From NCBI GenBank assembly GCA_018257865.1, contig JAEUBA010000004.1, positions 620,001-684,000 of the forward strand: a stretch of DNA of 64,000 bases, given 5' to 3'. The notes beneath the pieces were generated by a model. That model saw only the letters and a list, made by a program, of their open reading frames with translations. It made no database searches and had not been told where the DNA came from. This document shows positions 42,426-54,486 of this stretch, in pieces. Position 1 is the first letter of the stretch; each line of letters opens with the position of its first letter. The translations under genes and the position numbers were made by a program. This DNA comes from Stereocaulon alpinum. Taxonomy: Eukaryota; Ascomycota; Lecanoromycetes; Lecanorales; Stereocaulaceae.

Positions 42426-45400
42426 ATGGCTACACAAGAAGATCCTGAAACAGACACGGGTGAAGTCGCTTCTGGCGTTGAAAGCGATATCCGACACCAC
42501 TCCGCTTCGACTGTCGATAGTCCACTGCCGATAGACTCAATGGTTACTGTGAGGCTCTCAGACTCGCCAGTCGCGTCTATATCGGAAACGCCCTCCCATG
42601 ACCATGTCGAAGTGGAACCACTTGCCCATGAGCATGAGCTACCTGAATCGCCCAGACAAGGCGCTACCTTAGCTGAAGATAACGTTCCTGCCGTGGACGA
42701 GGATGCTATCATATTCGAAGAGGATCCGAAGGACGTTTCCAGAGAGTCTACGGCCTCGATGGCAAGCAGTGTGGGACACGAGCGTTCCATGTCCACGTCT
42801 GGCACCATTCGTTCCAGAAGCGATAGTTCCGGAACTCTGTCATCTACAGGCAGTGCTCAGGTTGACTGGGACGAATTGGAAAAGAGCGAGGAGCAGGCAC
42901 CACGGGATGAAGGTTCTGACGAGGTATGTCCACAGACATTCGTTCAATTGCAACCAATATTCGCTAACGTAATCTCTAGTCGACCGCGTTCCTCCTAGCT
43001 CGACTCGAACAAGAGAACAATGCATTAGCAACCAACCCAAAAGCTGCATTGGCAAGAGCCAGATCCAGAAAAGGAACCAAGGGTCGGCCACCTTCAATCC
43101 AACATCTCAAGAAGCTCGTCAATGAGCCAACGAAACCCTCACTGCGGTACTCCCTGGTCCCTGATCCCCCACCAATGACAGAATTGGAGTTCTGGGCAGC
43201 TCTTGTGAACGATTATCGTCAGACCGCCCAAAGATTGCCAACTTTGACATCGAACAAAATCAGGGGCGGCGTCCCTCCTCCATTACGAGGGGTCGTTTGG
43301 ATGAGCATCGCGGGATCTCGAGAACCGCTGCTTGAACAGGAGTACGATAGACTGTGCGGTGAAACAAGCCCATACGAGAACTTGATCGGCAAGGACATAG
43401 GTCGGAGCTTTCCAGGTGTCGAAATGTTTCGCGACCCTTCAGGAGAAGGTCAGCAGATGCTTGGCAGAGTACTGAAATGTTTCAGCTTGTATGACCACAA
43501 GATTGGATACTGTCAAGGTCTTGGCTTCGTTGTTGGCCCATTGCTGATGCATATGGGTGACAAGGAAGCTTTTTGTGTGCTTGTTCGGTAAGTCCATGAA
43601 TTTAACGAGATTGTGCATCAATCACTAAACTGATACAGCCTGATGGAACACTACGACCTTCGGTCATGCTTCTTGCCAGACCTCTCCGGCCTCCATCTTC
43701 GCATCTACCAATTTCAGAATTTGCTGTCGAAGCATCTACCGACCCTCGCCTCTCACTTGGAGGATCTACAGATAGAGCCCTTGTACGTCTCGCAATGGTT
43801 TCTGTCTTTCTTCGCAGTGACATGTCCACTACCTATGCTCTTACGGATTTACGATGTCATCTTGACCGAAGGAGCTTCAGAAACACTTATGCGGGTTGCA
43901 CTATCCCTTATGCGCAGGAACGAAAAGAAAATCATGGCCTGCATAGAATTGGAAGATGTGATGGGTCTCCTGCTCTCCAGGGCGCTGTGGGATACGTATG
44001 GGTGCAACGCCGATGATTTGGTGAACGACTTTGTCGGACTTACAGGGCTTGTAACTCGTGAGGGCCTAGAAAAACTGGAAAGCACATTCAAGGAAGCCAG
44101 TACAGGGGACTCCACGGCCATGTTCAGCTCTCTGCCGAATGTGCAGGCTGCAGCATCACGATTCCTCGGACGCTTTTGGACTGGCTCAACCTTAGCAGCG
44201 AAAGTGACGTCGCCAACCTCTAGTCTTGGAGTGGCAGCTCCTTCACGGCCTTCTAGCTTCCTTCGTAGAACGCCTTCGAAGCAAAGTATGGCATCTACCC
44301 TCAACTCTATTGAAAGCACCGAAAGCCATCTCAGTGCCACTTCAACTGAGGCAACCGCAATGTCGAGGAACCCGTCAGCCGATTGCACGCCTGGGAAGAA
44401 TGTGACTTTCGGGAGCAGCTTAAATTCAACGGGAGTCACTAATCAGGATAGGGATCTCCACAGTCAGATTGAAGATCTGTTGACTGCTCTCAGCGACATG
44501 CAACGGGAGCAGGCCATATTAGCCGGTGAGCTGCAAAAGGAACGTGAAGAGCGTGAAGATGATCGTGCTGCAGTTCAGCGCTACATCGAACAAGCGAAAA
44601 AGGCCGCGCCTCTGGAAGCCATTCCCGAGGGCCGAGCGCATCATTCACGCAATTCGTCAGAGGTCACTATTGAGGCAAAGGACGCGCAAGACCCCTTGAC
44701 TGTCTTAGAAGATCATTTTAGTACTACGCACAGCGAGAAGAGGTCTTCACTAGCTCAGCAGACGAAGCATCAAATGCGAGAAGACCTGAAGCTGTGGAAA
44801 GATCAGTATGATGTGGAAGCAACGAGATCCGCAGACTTGAATCGCCAATTAGCAGACGAAAAGGCCGAAAACGCTCGGATTCTAGAACAATTCCGAGACA
44901 TGCGCTCACGAATGCAAGAGGCACATCAGGATAAGCAACGGCTAGAGAAGACTCTCCATGACTTGAAGAATCGGAGATTCTCAACCGACAGCGAGTACGA
45001 ATCGACGCCTGTAACGCCAGTGGAGGTTCCGTCAGGACTAAGTGGACTACGCGAACTCAAGCTTGGAAGGTCAGGTTCGCTCCGGTCAAATACAGCGCCC
45101 GTGCAAGCTTTCTCGAAGCGTTCCAGCAGCCTCGGAATCTCAACGGTGCTAGCTACGGAAGATCACAAGCCTCCTTCCGAAGAGTCTCTGTTGCTTGAGC
45201 TTGTCAACGCTAAGACGGCCGAAGCTGTTGCCCGGCAAGAATTGGAGGAGGTGAAGGGCAAGCTTGACTCGTTAAGAAAGATGATTGGTGGCGGATCAGC
45301 GTCAATAGCGAGCAGTGGCCATCGACCGAGTGCCAGCGAGGCCTGCCTCCCGAAAACACAGATTTCGTCTACTGCGACAAAGCCTTTGGAAACGCCAAAG

Positions 45401-45505
45401 ATGGTTCCTCCGTCAGTAATGATGGGTGGTGGATTCTTCAGCGGATGGGGAAAGAGAACAGCTTCGAATCCCCCAGTAACGGTATCGGTGTCGGAAACAT
45501 CATGA
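42426..45505 (+). CDS. TBC-domain Rab GTPase-activating protein with C-terminal coiled coils (Gyp5-like)
   Basis: Exons 42426..42923, 42980..43587 and 43639..45505 give 990 residues. The TBC domain accelerates GTP hydrolysis by Rab proteins in vesicle traffic. A disordered, acidic, Ser-rich N-terminus of about 165 residues comes first. The TBC domain covers about residues 235-480. It has GGVPPPLRGVVWMSIAG, the arginine-finger motif IGKDIGR (I-x-x-D-x-x-R), and the glutamine-finger motif GYCQG (Y-x-Q). Later come the landmarks PLYVSQWFLSFFAVTCPLPMLLRIYD. The C-terminal part has long coiled coils (about 630-700 and 775-840, for example MQREQAILAGELQKEREERE) with Ser-rich linkers and phosphorylatable TPV/TPVE sites. 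TBC plus C-terminal coiled coil matches yeast Gyp5/Gyl1 and animal EVI5. The exact orthologue and Rab partner are inference. Confidence 0.9.
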
Positions 45506-46693
45506 GCATATTTGGCTTCTTCAGAATTGTATAGGGTGTCTAATTTTGACAATGCTCTGATATCAGGTGTAGAAGGTTTTCTTATACCACAGTCTGGCAA
45601 CGAGGCTATTCACCTAGTTCAGATTTCTTCTAAAATGCCATGTTGCATTACAATTGGACAGATCTGCATCTGCCGTAAGAACTGCTGTGCTTACTGCAGC
45701 TTTCGTCCGAAAATTGCACTCCGCAAGCCACCTGTGGCATAGAGCCCACGACTATCCCCAGTTTGTCCTCATCCACTGTTCTTGACCCCATATTCACATC
45801 GTGTTGTGTTTTCGTGGCGCAAAAGGAGATGGCAACCCCCAATGTTCTGAGTGCAGAGCAGAAGGCCAACGAAGGGGCAACTACAAGACTTATGCCTGCA
45901 TAATCTTATGTCAATGAGGCTATGATAAGAGACTACTCACTCACAAGATACGTTGCCGAGCTGTTTCCTGGAATAATTATCCAATGTCAAGCTCCAAGGT
46001 GTAGTATTCACAAATTACGGTACACTGTCCCACGTCATGGTGTGCGAGTCTCAGCGGCCAACCAGAGTCCGAAACTCCTGCCGTTGACTATCGGCCTGCA
46101 GAATCTCTAACGTTAAATCTCCCGGCTCCCCGCATCGATTGATCTTGCGCACTGCATCTCACCCGTTTCCCCCTGCCCAAGTGTCCTCGATCAGACTCAG
46201 GAAAATGGACGTGCCGTGTCCCTAGTGATGCCGCTGTCTACTACCGGAGGCTTGTAGGCTGCGGCATCTACATACGGGGAACTTAAAACGGGCCGTTGAT
46301 AGATCTTACACCGCTGCTACGTAGATAAAGCCTGCCCCTTTGCTGATTTACCAGATTCTTGTGTGCTCTCGGTTCATTTCGGTTTTGCGCACATATTGTT
46401 CAGGTTCCGATGTCCTTATCTTTCCTATCAACCCTGTACAATATCCCGAGACGCACTAGGTGAAGCACGTGGACGGGCTGCCTGCAGTGTCGCATTTTTG
46501 TGCTGTAGATACATTCTTCGAAATTCACCCCAACCTCAGCCTGAATTCAAATGTTGAGCTCAGACCTCGAACTGAGGCATTCAGCTCGTGACTTCACTAT
46601 ATAAGGGATACATCTTCCATCTTCCCCCGAGTGGTTACATATATCAGCAAACGAATTTCTCTAACGAAGAGTCCACGATAACAACCGCTCATC
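45506..46693. other. Intergenic, upstream of the MFS gene
   Basis: About 1.2 kb between two plus-strand genes. The right end holds a TATA box. I see no other gene. Confidence 0.5.
46598..46604 (+). promoter_or_regulatory. TATA box of the MFS transporter gene
   Basis: TATATAA, followed by GGGATACATC and a C/T-rich initiator-like stretch; 96 bases before the ATG at 46694. This suggests an inducible promoter. Confidence 0.6.
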
Positions 46694-48767
46694 ATGGAGA
46701 TGAATTACGATGAAAATGTACCTTTACCCCTCCGAAAACTTGAGCTTTATGTTGTTATGTGTGTATTGAAAGCTCACAACCTGCTAGACGCTCCACCAAT
46801 TGGAGGAGGAGCTACATGTAGAGATTGTACCTGGCACCGAAATCATGGTGGACGTTGGAACTCATCAATTTGTCAAGTCTTCAGGAAATTCGCAGCGTGT
46901 ACTGGTGCCACAGCCTTCGGATGATCCTAACGATCCGCTAGTTAGTCACACACCTTCGCTCCTTACAAACATTGTCTTAGCTACCAACGTTTCTCTCCAG
47001 CTGACTGCTTAAAGAACTGGAGCACTTTTTGGAAGTTCTCTACCCTGACATGTGCCACCGCTGCAACCTTCGTCCAAGGAATGGGCCCATTGGCTCTTGC
47101 TCCCATGTTTCCGCAGCTGATTGAGGCTTTTGACTCCAATTTGAACGCTGTCGTCCAATTTTCCGGTATTGCTATCCTGGTGCTTGGGTTTAGCAACTTT
47201 ATCTGGTACGTATCCTATAATGAAATCTGTCCGAACCCAAGGGCAGCCATTAACACAAGCCTCAGGGTGCCGCTGAGCACATCTTTTGGCCGACGGCCTG
47301 TGTACCTTGCATCACTCCTGATCTGCTTCGGCAGCGCAATCTGGAGGGCAAAAGCAAAGACTTACGGAAGCTTCATGGGTGCTTGTGTGCTCAATGGCAT
47401 CGGAGCAGGACCCGCTGAGGTACATTAGGACCTACCCGTCTACAATGTAGGTTTGCTTGCTGACGGCGTTCTCCAGACAATCCAGCCGAACGTAATTGCC
47501 GATGTAATGTTCTTGCATGAGAGAGGAGCATACCAGACGCTGTACTTTGCTTTCTACTTCGGATCAATCGTGGTATGCTTTAGAGCTCTCGAGACAGTGT
47601 CACTTTTGTGCTGAAAACATTTTAGGTCGGACCCATCATCGCCGGCCCAATGGCCGAGTATGCAGGTTCAAGCGACACAGGCTGGCGTAACTTTTGGTGG
47701 CTCAACGTCGGCTTGTATGGAGCTGCTTTTCTCCTGTGTCTCTTCGGATTTCCCGAGACGAAATGGCATCGCATGCATCCGGATGAAATACGCAGACTTG
47801 AGTCCGAAGCTGCAATGAAGTCTTCGACTGAGAAGATCGCCATTCAGACTACAGAAGGCTCTGGTACCGAGAAGACTAAAGCTACTAGTCATTTTACTAT
47901 AGCAAACCCAATTACTGCTCAAAAAGACCCTTGGCTTGGTAAGGGAGGGCCGAACAAGGAGCAATTCAAATTTTTCCAGGCCAACGCCCATCCAATTCAG
48001 AGCATCCTGCTCGATCTCTGGATTCCGTGGAAATTGTTTGCCATTCCAATCGTGGAGTTCGCCTCATTCGTTGTATCATGGAGTGCCTCATGTTTCTTGA
48101 CCGACAATCTCCTTCAATCGCAAGCATTCGCCGCTCCACCATATTTGTACTCACCACTGAAAATTGGATTCTTCAATTTTGCGATCCTGATTGGGGCCAT
48201 CATAGGCTTAGTGACTGCTGGACCTTTGAGTGACTGGATTAGTATGAAGCTCACGAAGAGGAATAACGGCGTCAGAGAACCTGAAATGAGGCTGCCCACA
48301 ATGATTCCCTACTTTTTAATTATGTTAATTGGAAACTTCGTAACGGCGTTTGGCTGGGAAAATCATGCGAATTGGAAGGTGAGCCTTAGCCATCTTCAAT
48401 TACTGTTTGGTGGCCCCCAACGAGACTCGGAGTTCTGACATCAGATGTACAGGTCATCGTCATTGTTGGATGGGTCTGCACAGGTATTCAAGTCACCGCT
48501 TTGCCTGCCATTGCCTCCACCTACGCCATCGATTCCTACAAGCCTGTGGCTGGCTCAATATTCGTCAGCATCACTGTCAACAAGAACTTATGGGGTTACG
48601 GGTTCTCGAAGTTCATCAACACTTGGGTTGAGACGAGCGGATATGTGCCGCCAATCATGACCAATATGAGCTTGACAGCGCTCTGGTGTCTGTCTGGGAT
48701 CGTCTTCTGGTTCTATGGAAAGAAATTCAGAGTCTGGAGTAAAGACAGTTCGTTGCATTACATGTAG
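46694..48767 (+). CDS. Major facilitator superfamily transporter (DHA1-like)
   Basis: This is a 12-span MFS drug/polyamine-type transporter of the Hol1/Flr1-like fungal group. Inferred exons are 46694..46717, 46788..46940, 47015..47205, 47266..47419, 47477..47572, 47626..48378 and 48453..48767, giving about 561 residues. The N-terminal tail leads to DPLNWS before the first span, the usual junction. Landmarks include the loop-2 motif PLSTSFGRRPV, the antiporter-like stretch GIGAGPAETIQPNVIADV, FLHERGAYQTLYF, GWRNFWWLNVGLYG and FGFPETKWHR ahead of the central loop, then six more spans ending in GIVFWFYGKKFRVW. The start of intron 1 is uncertain: GTACCT at 46718 (70 nt) or GTTGTT at 46751 (37 nt) both keep the frame. 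Introns 2-6 are well supported. Substrate unknown. Confidence 0.87.
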
Positions 48768-49244
48768 TAAGATGAGCGAAAAGACAACATAATACTTAGG
48801 GGGAACATGAGCTGGAATTCTTGAATTTAGATATTTCAATATTGCAAGATAAAATTCACGATAGAAATGAAGACTGCGCTTGCGAACATATACGATGACT
48901 GCTTTAAGGAATCTCATCAGTGCCGCAGCAGAGGAGTTGTCTCTGAGTGAAGTGAGCAAAGCAGTGGAAAAATCAAGCAGGGGAGGTTCATCACAGGGCT
49001 GTGAATCGACGCTAAGACTGAAACGACTAGTGTAGAGTGTGTATAGTGATCGCGACTATCACCGCGAGTAAACAGAGCGATTGATAAATGACCAACAACA
49101 ACAACAACAACAACCCTCCTCAATTTCCCCCCACTTTGACACCTTCTATCAACTTCCGGGTTGATTTCAATGGCGACGTGTGCGTAGAACATTTGCCCCT
49201 ACTAACGCTCACTGTTGGGGCACAGCCCAGGACAGCGCACCATC
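48768..49244. other. Intergenic, upstream of TOP2
   Basis: About 480 bases with a (CAA)n microsatellite at 49093-49114 in what may be the TOP2 promoter or leader. Nothing else is seen. Confidence 0.5.
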
Positions 49245-52200
49245 ATGGAATCCTCAATGGAAGACTCCGTGTTTGACGATGGTGATGTCTCAGATGACTT
49301 CGCTCCTGCAGCAGTAAGGATTCCCAAAGTCCTATGTCACTAAGCTAGTCTTACTTATCACATGATTGGCAGAAACCCAAGCCAAAGACCAAAGCCGCCC
49401 CAAAGCCGGCCACTGCACCCAAAGGTCGCTCCAAGAAGGATCCAGCAGCCCCAAAAGCGGCAAAGGCAGCGCCCAAAAAGTCAACACAGACCACGTTGAA
49501 GACCAAGCCTGCCGCCTCAAAGAAACGGCCTAAGCCAGATACCGAGAATGAAGATTCGGCATCTGACCCCTCGCTACACGACGCCTCACTTCTCTCAGTC
49601 ACTCCACCTAGCAACAAAAAGCCGAAGAAGGCGCCCGCGCCGAAGAAGATGGGGTCGAAACCTTTGAGAGAAATTGAAAATGAGGCAATCGCTGAGGCCA
49701 TAGATGCATCAATGCACTTCGACGGCGCCGATGACCCAAAGCCGAAGAAGGGCTCCAAGGCTACAGAGACTTATCAGAAGCTCACCCAGCTGGAACACAT
49801 CATTAAGCGCCCAGACACATACATCGGATCCGTCGAATTTCAGGAGAAGCAGATGTGGGTCTTCAACAGTGAGCTTGAGTCTATGGAGATGAGGACTGTC
49901 AACTTCGTGCCTGGTATCTACAAGATCTTCGATGAAATTCTGGTCAATGCTGCAGACAACAAACAGCGAGACAAGAACATGGACACCATTGAGGTCACAG
50001 TCGATAGAGAGAAAGGACAGATTAGCGTTCTCAACAATGGACGCGGTATACCTATCGAAATCCACGAGAAAGAGAAGATCTATATTCCAGAGATGATCTT
50101 CGGCCACTTGCTCACATCTTCCAACTATGACGACGACCAAGAGAAAGTCACAGGAGGTCGGAATGGCTATGGTGCTAAGCTCTGTAACGTTTTCAGCACC
50201 CAATTCATCCTTGAGACAGCCGATTCGAAGACGAAGCAGAAGTATACGCAAACATGGACTGAGAATATGAGCAAGATGGGCAAAGCGTCTATAGTCCCAA
50301 ACAAGGGCGACGATTTCACGAAGATCACGTTCACTCCTGATTTCGCAAGGTTCAAAATGAGTGGCATAGATGACGACTTCGAAGCACTGGCCAAGCGCCG
50401 AGTCTACGATCTTGCAGGTACCAGCAAAGGCGTAAAAGTCTGGTTGAACGGCAAGAGGATAAAGGTTAATAGCTTCAAGAAGTACATGGAGATGTATACC
50501 ACAGCGATCAAACGTGAACGAGGTCAAGAAGCTTCGAATGACACCTCGGACATTATCACGGACAATCCAGACGTAAGATGGGAGCTCGGCTTTGCTGTAT
50601 CGGATGGAACATTCCAGCAAGTCTCTTTCGTCAATTCAATCGCAACTACCTCTGGGGGTACTCACGTCAACTACATCGCGGATCAAGTCTGCACCAAATT
50701 GCTTGACATTGTGAAGAAGAAAAAGAACAACAAAGCCGCAGCTCTCAAAATCAGTCAGATCAAAAACCACATCTTCCTCTTCGTCAATTGCTTGATCGTC
50801 AACCCTGCATTCACCTCTCAAACCAAGGAGCAGTTGACTACTAAGCACAGCCAATTTGGTAGCAAGTGCGTAGTGAGCGATGAGTTCCTCAAGAAAATCG
50901 CGAAGACAGAGGTCGTTGAAAATATTCTGCATTTTGCCGAGCAAAAGGCGGATCAAATTCTCAAAAAGAGCGATGGCAGCCGCCGAAGTCGTATGGACAA
51001 CCCAAAGCTTACCGATGCCAACAAGGCTGGCACTAAGGACGGTTACAAATGTACGTTGATCCTGACTGAGGGAGACTCAGCCAAAGGTTTGGCTATAGCA
51101 GGCCGATCAGTCGTGTCTCCAGATCTATTCGGAGTCTATCCCCTTCGTGGCAAAATGCTCAACGTACGCGACGCGTCTGTTGATCAAATCGCAAAGAACG
51201 CGGAAATCCAGAATATCAAAAACTTCATCGGCTTAAAACACAAGACGACGTATACGGACTGCAAGAGCTTGCGTTATGGACATATTATGATCATGACAGA
51301 TCAAGATCATGACGGAAGCCATATCAAAGGCTTGCTAATCAACTTCCTTCAGGTCCAATTTCCCAGTCTACTGAAGATTCCAGAGTTCCTAGTTGAGTTC
51401 ATAACACCCATTGTCAAGGTTTATAAGGGCGATCCAAAGAAGCCAAAGGCGGCCCAGACGTTCTTTACTATGCCTGAGTATGGAACGTGGAAAGAAGACC
51501 ATAAGCATGAGCGAGGCTGGGAGCATAAGTACTACAAGGGGTTGGGAACTAGTACAACAGAAGAAGCCCAGATCTACTTCCGCGATCTTGACAAGCATCT
51601 AAAAGAATTCCACATCATGCAAGAGAGCGAAGTCGCGTTGATCGACCTTGCGTTTTCTAAGAAGAAAGCAGATGAGCGCAAAGAATGGCTTCGTCAATTT
51701 AAGCCAGGAACATACCTCGATCACTCCAATAAGGGCGTCTCGTACACCGACTTCGTCAACAAGGAGTTGATTCTCTTCAGTATGGCAGACAATCTAAGGT
51801 CTATTCCTTCGGTAGTGGACGGTCTCAAGCCCGGACAACGCAAAGTCCTCTACACATGCTTTAAGCGTAACTTGAAAAAGGATATGAAGGTCGTCGAGCT
51901 GGCCGGTTCAATTTCTGGTCTTACGGCATACCAACACGGCGAAGCCTCCCTCCAGGGCACCATTGTAGGCCTCGCGCAGACTTTCGTAGGATCCAACAAT
52001 GTCAACTGCCTTGAGCCTAGTGGCAACTTCGGTAGTCGTCTCCAAGGAGGTAGTGATTCTGCCAGCGCGCGCTATATTTACACACGACTTTCGCCTTTTG
52101 CGAGAAAGATCTTCCACCCTGCTGATGAACCTCTTTTGACGTACAACACGGACGATGAGCATACAATCGAGCCCGAAACATATGTTCCCGTAGTTCCCTT

Positions 52201-54486
52201 GGTCCTCATCAACGGCGCAGATGGTATCGGAACTGGATGGAGTTCTTCTATTCCCAACTACAACCCCGAAGATATCGTCGAGAATCTCAAGCTCATGATG
52301 GCGGGCGAGGAAATGAAGCCCATGACTCCTTGGTTCCGAGACTTCAAGGGCAATGTCACTCAGGTAGCTCCAGATCGTTACAAGTTTAGCGGTATCATCA
52401 AGCAAACAGGCGACAATGAGATTGAAATCACTGAGCTGCCCATACGCATGTGGACTCAAGACTTCAAGGACAAGATTGTCGACATCATCAAAGCGGAGAA
52501 AGTCCCTTCGTTTATCAAGGACTATGATGACTACAACACACACAAAGATGTGCATTTTGTTATCAAAATGGAGGAGAAGCACATGAAGCTTGCGCTCGAA
52601 GAGGGTTTGGAAGAGAAATTTAAGCTGACCAAGTCTATCGCCACCTCCAATCTGGTTGCTTTCGACGCGGAAGGAAGAATTACCAAGTACGTCAATGTCG
52701 AGGATATCATGAAAGAATTCTACAACATCCGCATCAAGTTCTATGAGAAGCGAAAGGTAAGCAGCGGGTTTCTATTTCTTAGGCTATCATCGCTGACATT
52801 CTACAGGCATACCAGCTGTCCGAAATGCAAAAGGACCTAGAGAAGTTCACCAATCAAGCGCGCTTCGTCCAGATGATCATCGATGGCAAGCTCATCGTCT
52901 CGAAGAAGAAGAAGATGGTCTTGGTTCAGGAGCTCAAAGATAAGAATTTCAAGGCTTTCCCAAAAGTTTCCGAAGCTATCAAGGAAGGAGAGCTCGCTCC
53001 TATCGCAGACAACGACGAAGAAGAGGAAGCGGATATCGAGATTGGAGCCGCTGCATATGACTATCTCTTGGGCGTAAGTAGACTGCCCACCCTTCGCTGC
53101 TGATCCGGCTAATATTTGTGATAGATGCCGATCTGGTCGTTGACGAAGGAACGTGTCGAGAAATTGCTGAAGCAGGTTGGTGACAAAGAGCTTGAGATTG
53201 ATGAGCTACTCAAGCTCACCAAGGAGGACCTGTGGAAGAGAGACCTGGACGACTTCATTGCAGAGTGGAGGTTCCAACTTGATGATGAAGCCAAACGTCA
53301 AAAGAAGGTCTCGAATATGACCCGTCGCGCATCGACTAAGCTCAAGATCGCTGGAGGCGGTATTGCTGGTCGGAAGCGAAAGGGTGTCGATTCGGACGAG
53401 TCTGACTTCGACATGCCGAAGGCTAAGCAGTCCGCTGTGCCAAAACAACCCAAGCCAGTAGGCGGCTTGCTCTCATACATGGCGCCAGCTCCCAAGCCGA
53501 AGGCAGAACCTAAAGCAAAAGCTCCATCCGCTGTGGCCAAGGCAGCGCAGAGGACACTTGATCTGCTGGCACCAACAAAGAAAGAGCCTGCCGAGGACGA
53601 TATTTGGATGAGCCTGGATGGCTCAGGCGACAATAGGCCGAAGGCAACGAAGGCCCGGACAGTCGCGCCACTCAAGAAACCTGCACCGAAGAAGCAGGTC
53701 GATTCGGATGAGGAGGAGATCATCCGGCCCAAGTCTGGCCGACAGCCTCGTGCTGCCGCCGTAAAGCCCGTCAAATACAACACGCTTAGCGACTCTGATG
53801 GAGATGATATGATTCTTGACGTTGCCACAATGGTCAAAGGCATCAACACCAGCTCAGCAGACAACTCCCGACAGCTCTTTTCCGCCTCCGCATCCCGTCC
53901 TAGCAGTAGCTCAGGCCTCACAAAGAAACTCACCTCTTCCAAACCAGCAATCGATCTCGACGCTGACGACACGAATTACTCCATGCTCGCACCACCCACA
54001 ACGACCAAAGGCCCAGCAGTCATAGCCCGCAAAACAATCCTTCCCGACGACGACGACGACGACGACGACGACGATTCCCTCGACTCATTCGACGACATTG
54101 CACCCGCACCCAAAGCATCCAAGCCCAAACCCGCCCCTAAACCCAAAGCACCAGCCAAACCTCCGACAAAGAAGGCAACAGCAACAACAGCAACAAAAGC
54201 CCCCTCCCTCGAACCCAAACAAACGATCCTCAGTCCCGCAGCCAAAGCCTACGCGGCGAAGAGAGCTAAACAAGCTGCGCTAGAAGCGGACAAGGACTCG
54301 GAAGACGAACTTGACAAGATTGCTGATGAGATTATGGACGACGATGAGGAGGAGGCGCCTGCTGCTGCGAAGAGACCGGGTCGGCGCGCGGCTGCAGCGC
54401 CGAAGAAGTGGGTTATCAGTGATGACGACGACGACGACGATGAGGGCGTTACGGCTGATTTTGAGGATGGGGACAGTGATGATTAG
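49245..54486 (+). CDS. TOP2: DNA topoisomerase II
   Basis: This type IIA topoisomerase passes one DNA duplex through another, using ATP, to untangle chromosomes in the nucleus. The four exons are 49245..49313, 49373..52756, 52807..53073 and 53125..54486, giving 1693 residues. A basic Lys/Ala/Pro-rich N-terminal extension of about 130 residues precedes the GHKL ATPase domain (IKRPDTYIGS, FDEILVNAADN, VLNNGRGIPI, GGRNGYGAKL). Then the TOPRIM domain: LTEGDSAKGLA, PLRGKMLNVRDA and MTDQDHDGSHIKGLLINF, which gives the Mg2+ acids. The breakage-reunion domain holds the active-site tyrosine in SARYIYTRLS (Tyr about residue 924, codon at 52073). The C-terminal tail (about 440 residues) is disordered, Ala/Lys/Pro-rich, with acidic Asp blocks, typical of a regulatory phosphorylated tail. 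The gene is complete. Confidence 0.97.
54046..54075 (+). repeat. GAC trinucleotide repeat in TOP2
   Basis: Nine GAC codons plus a GAT make ten consecutive aspartates in the regulatory tail of topoisomerase II. A second, shorter GAC/GAT block lies near 54423-54440. Such in-frame repeats often vary in length between strains. Confidence 0.85.

Noticed and set aside
49709..50620. 303-codon minus-strand ORF
   Set aside because: It is entirely antisense to the highly conserved topoisomerase II exon and arises from codon bias.
51908..52582. 224-codon minus-strand ORF
   Set aside because: Also antisense to TOP2, with no recognisable protein features.
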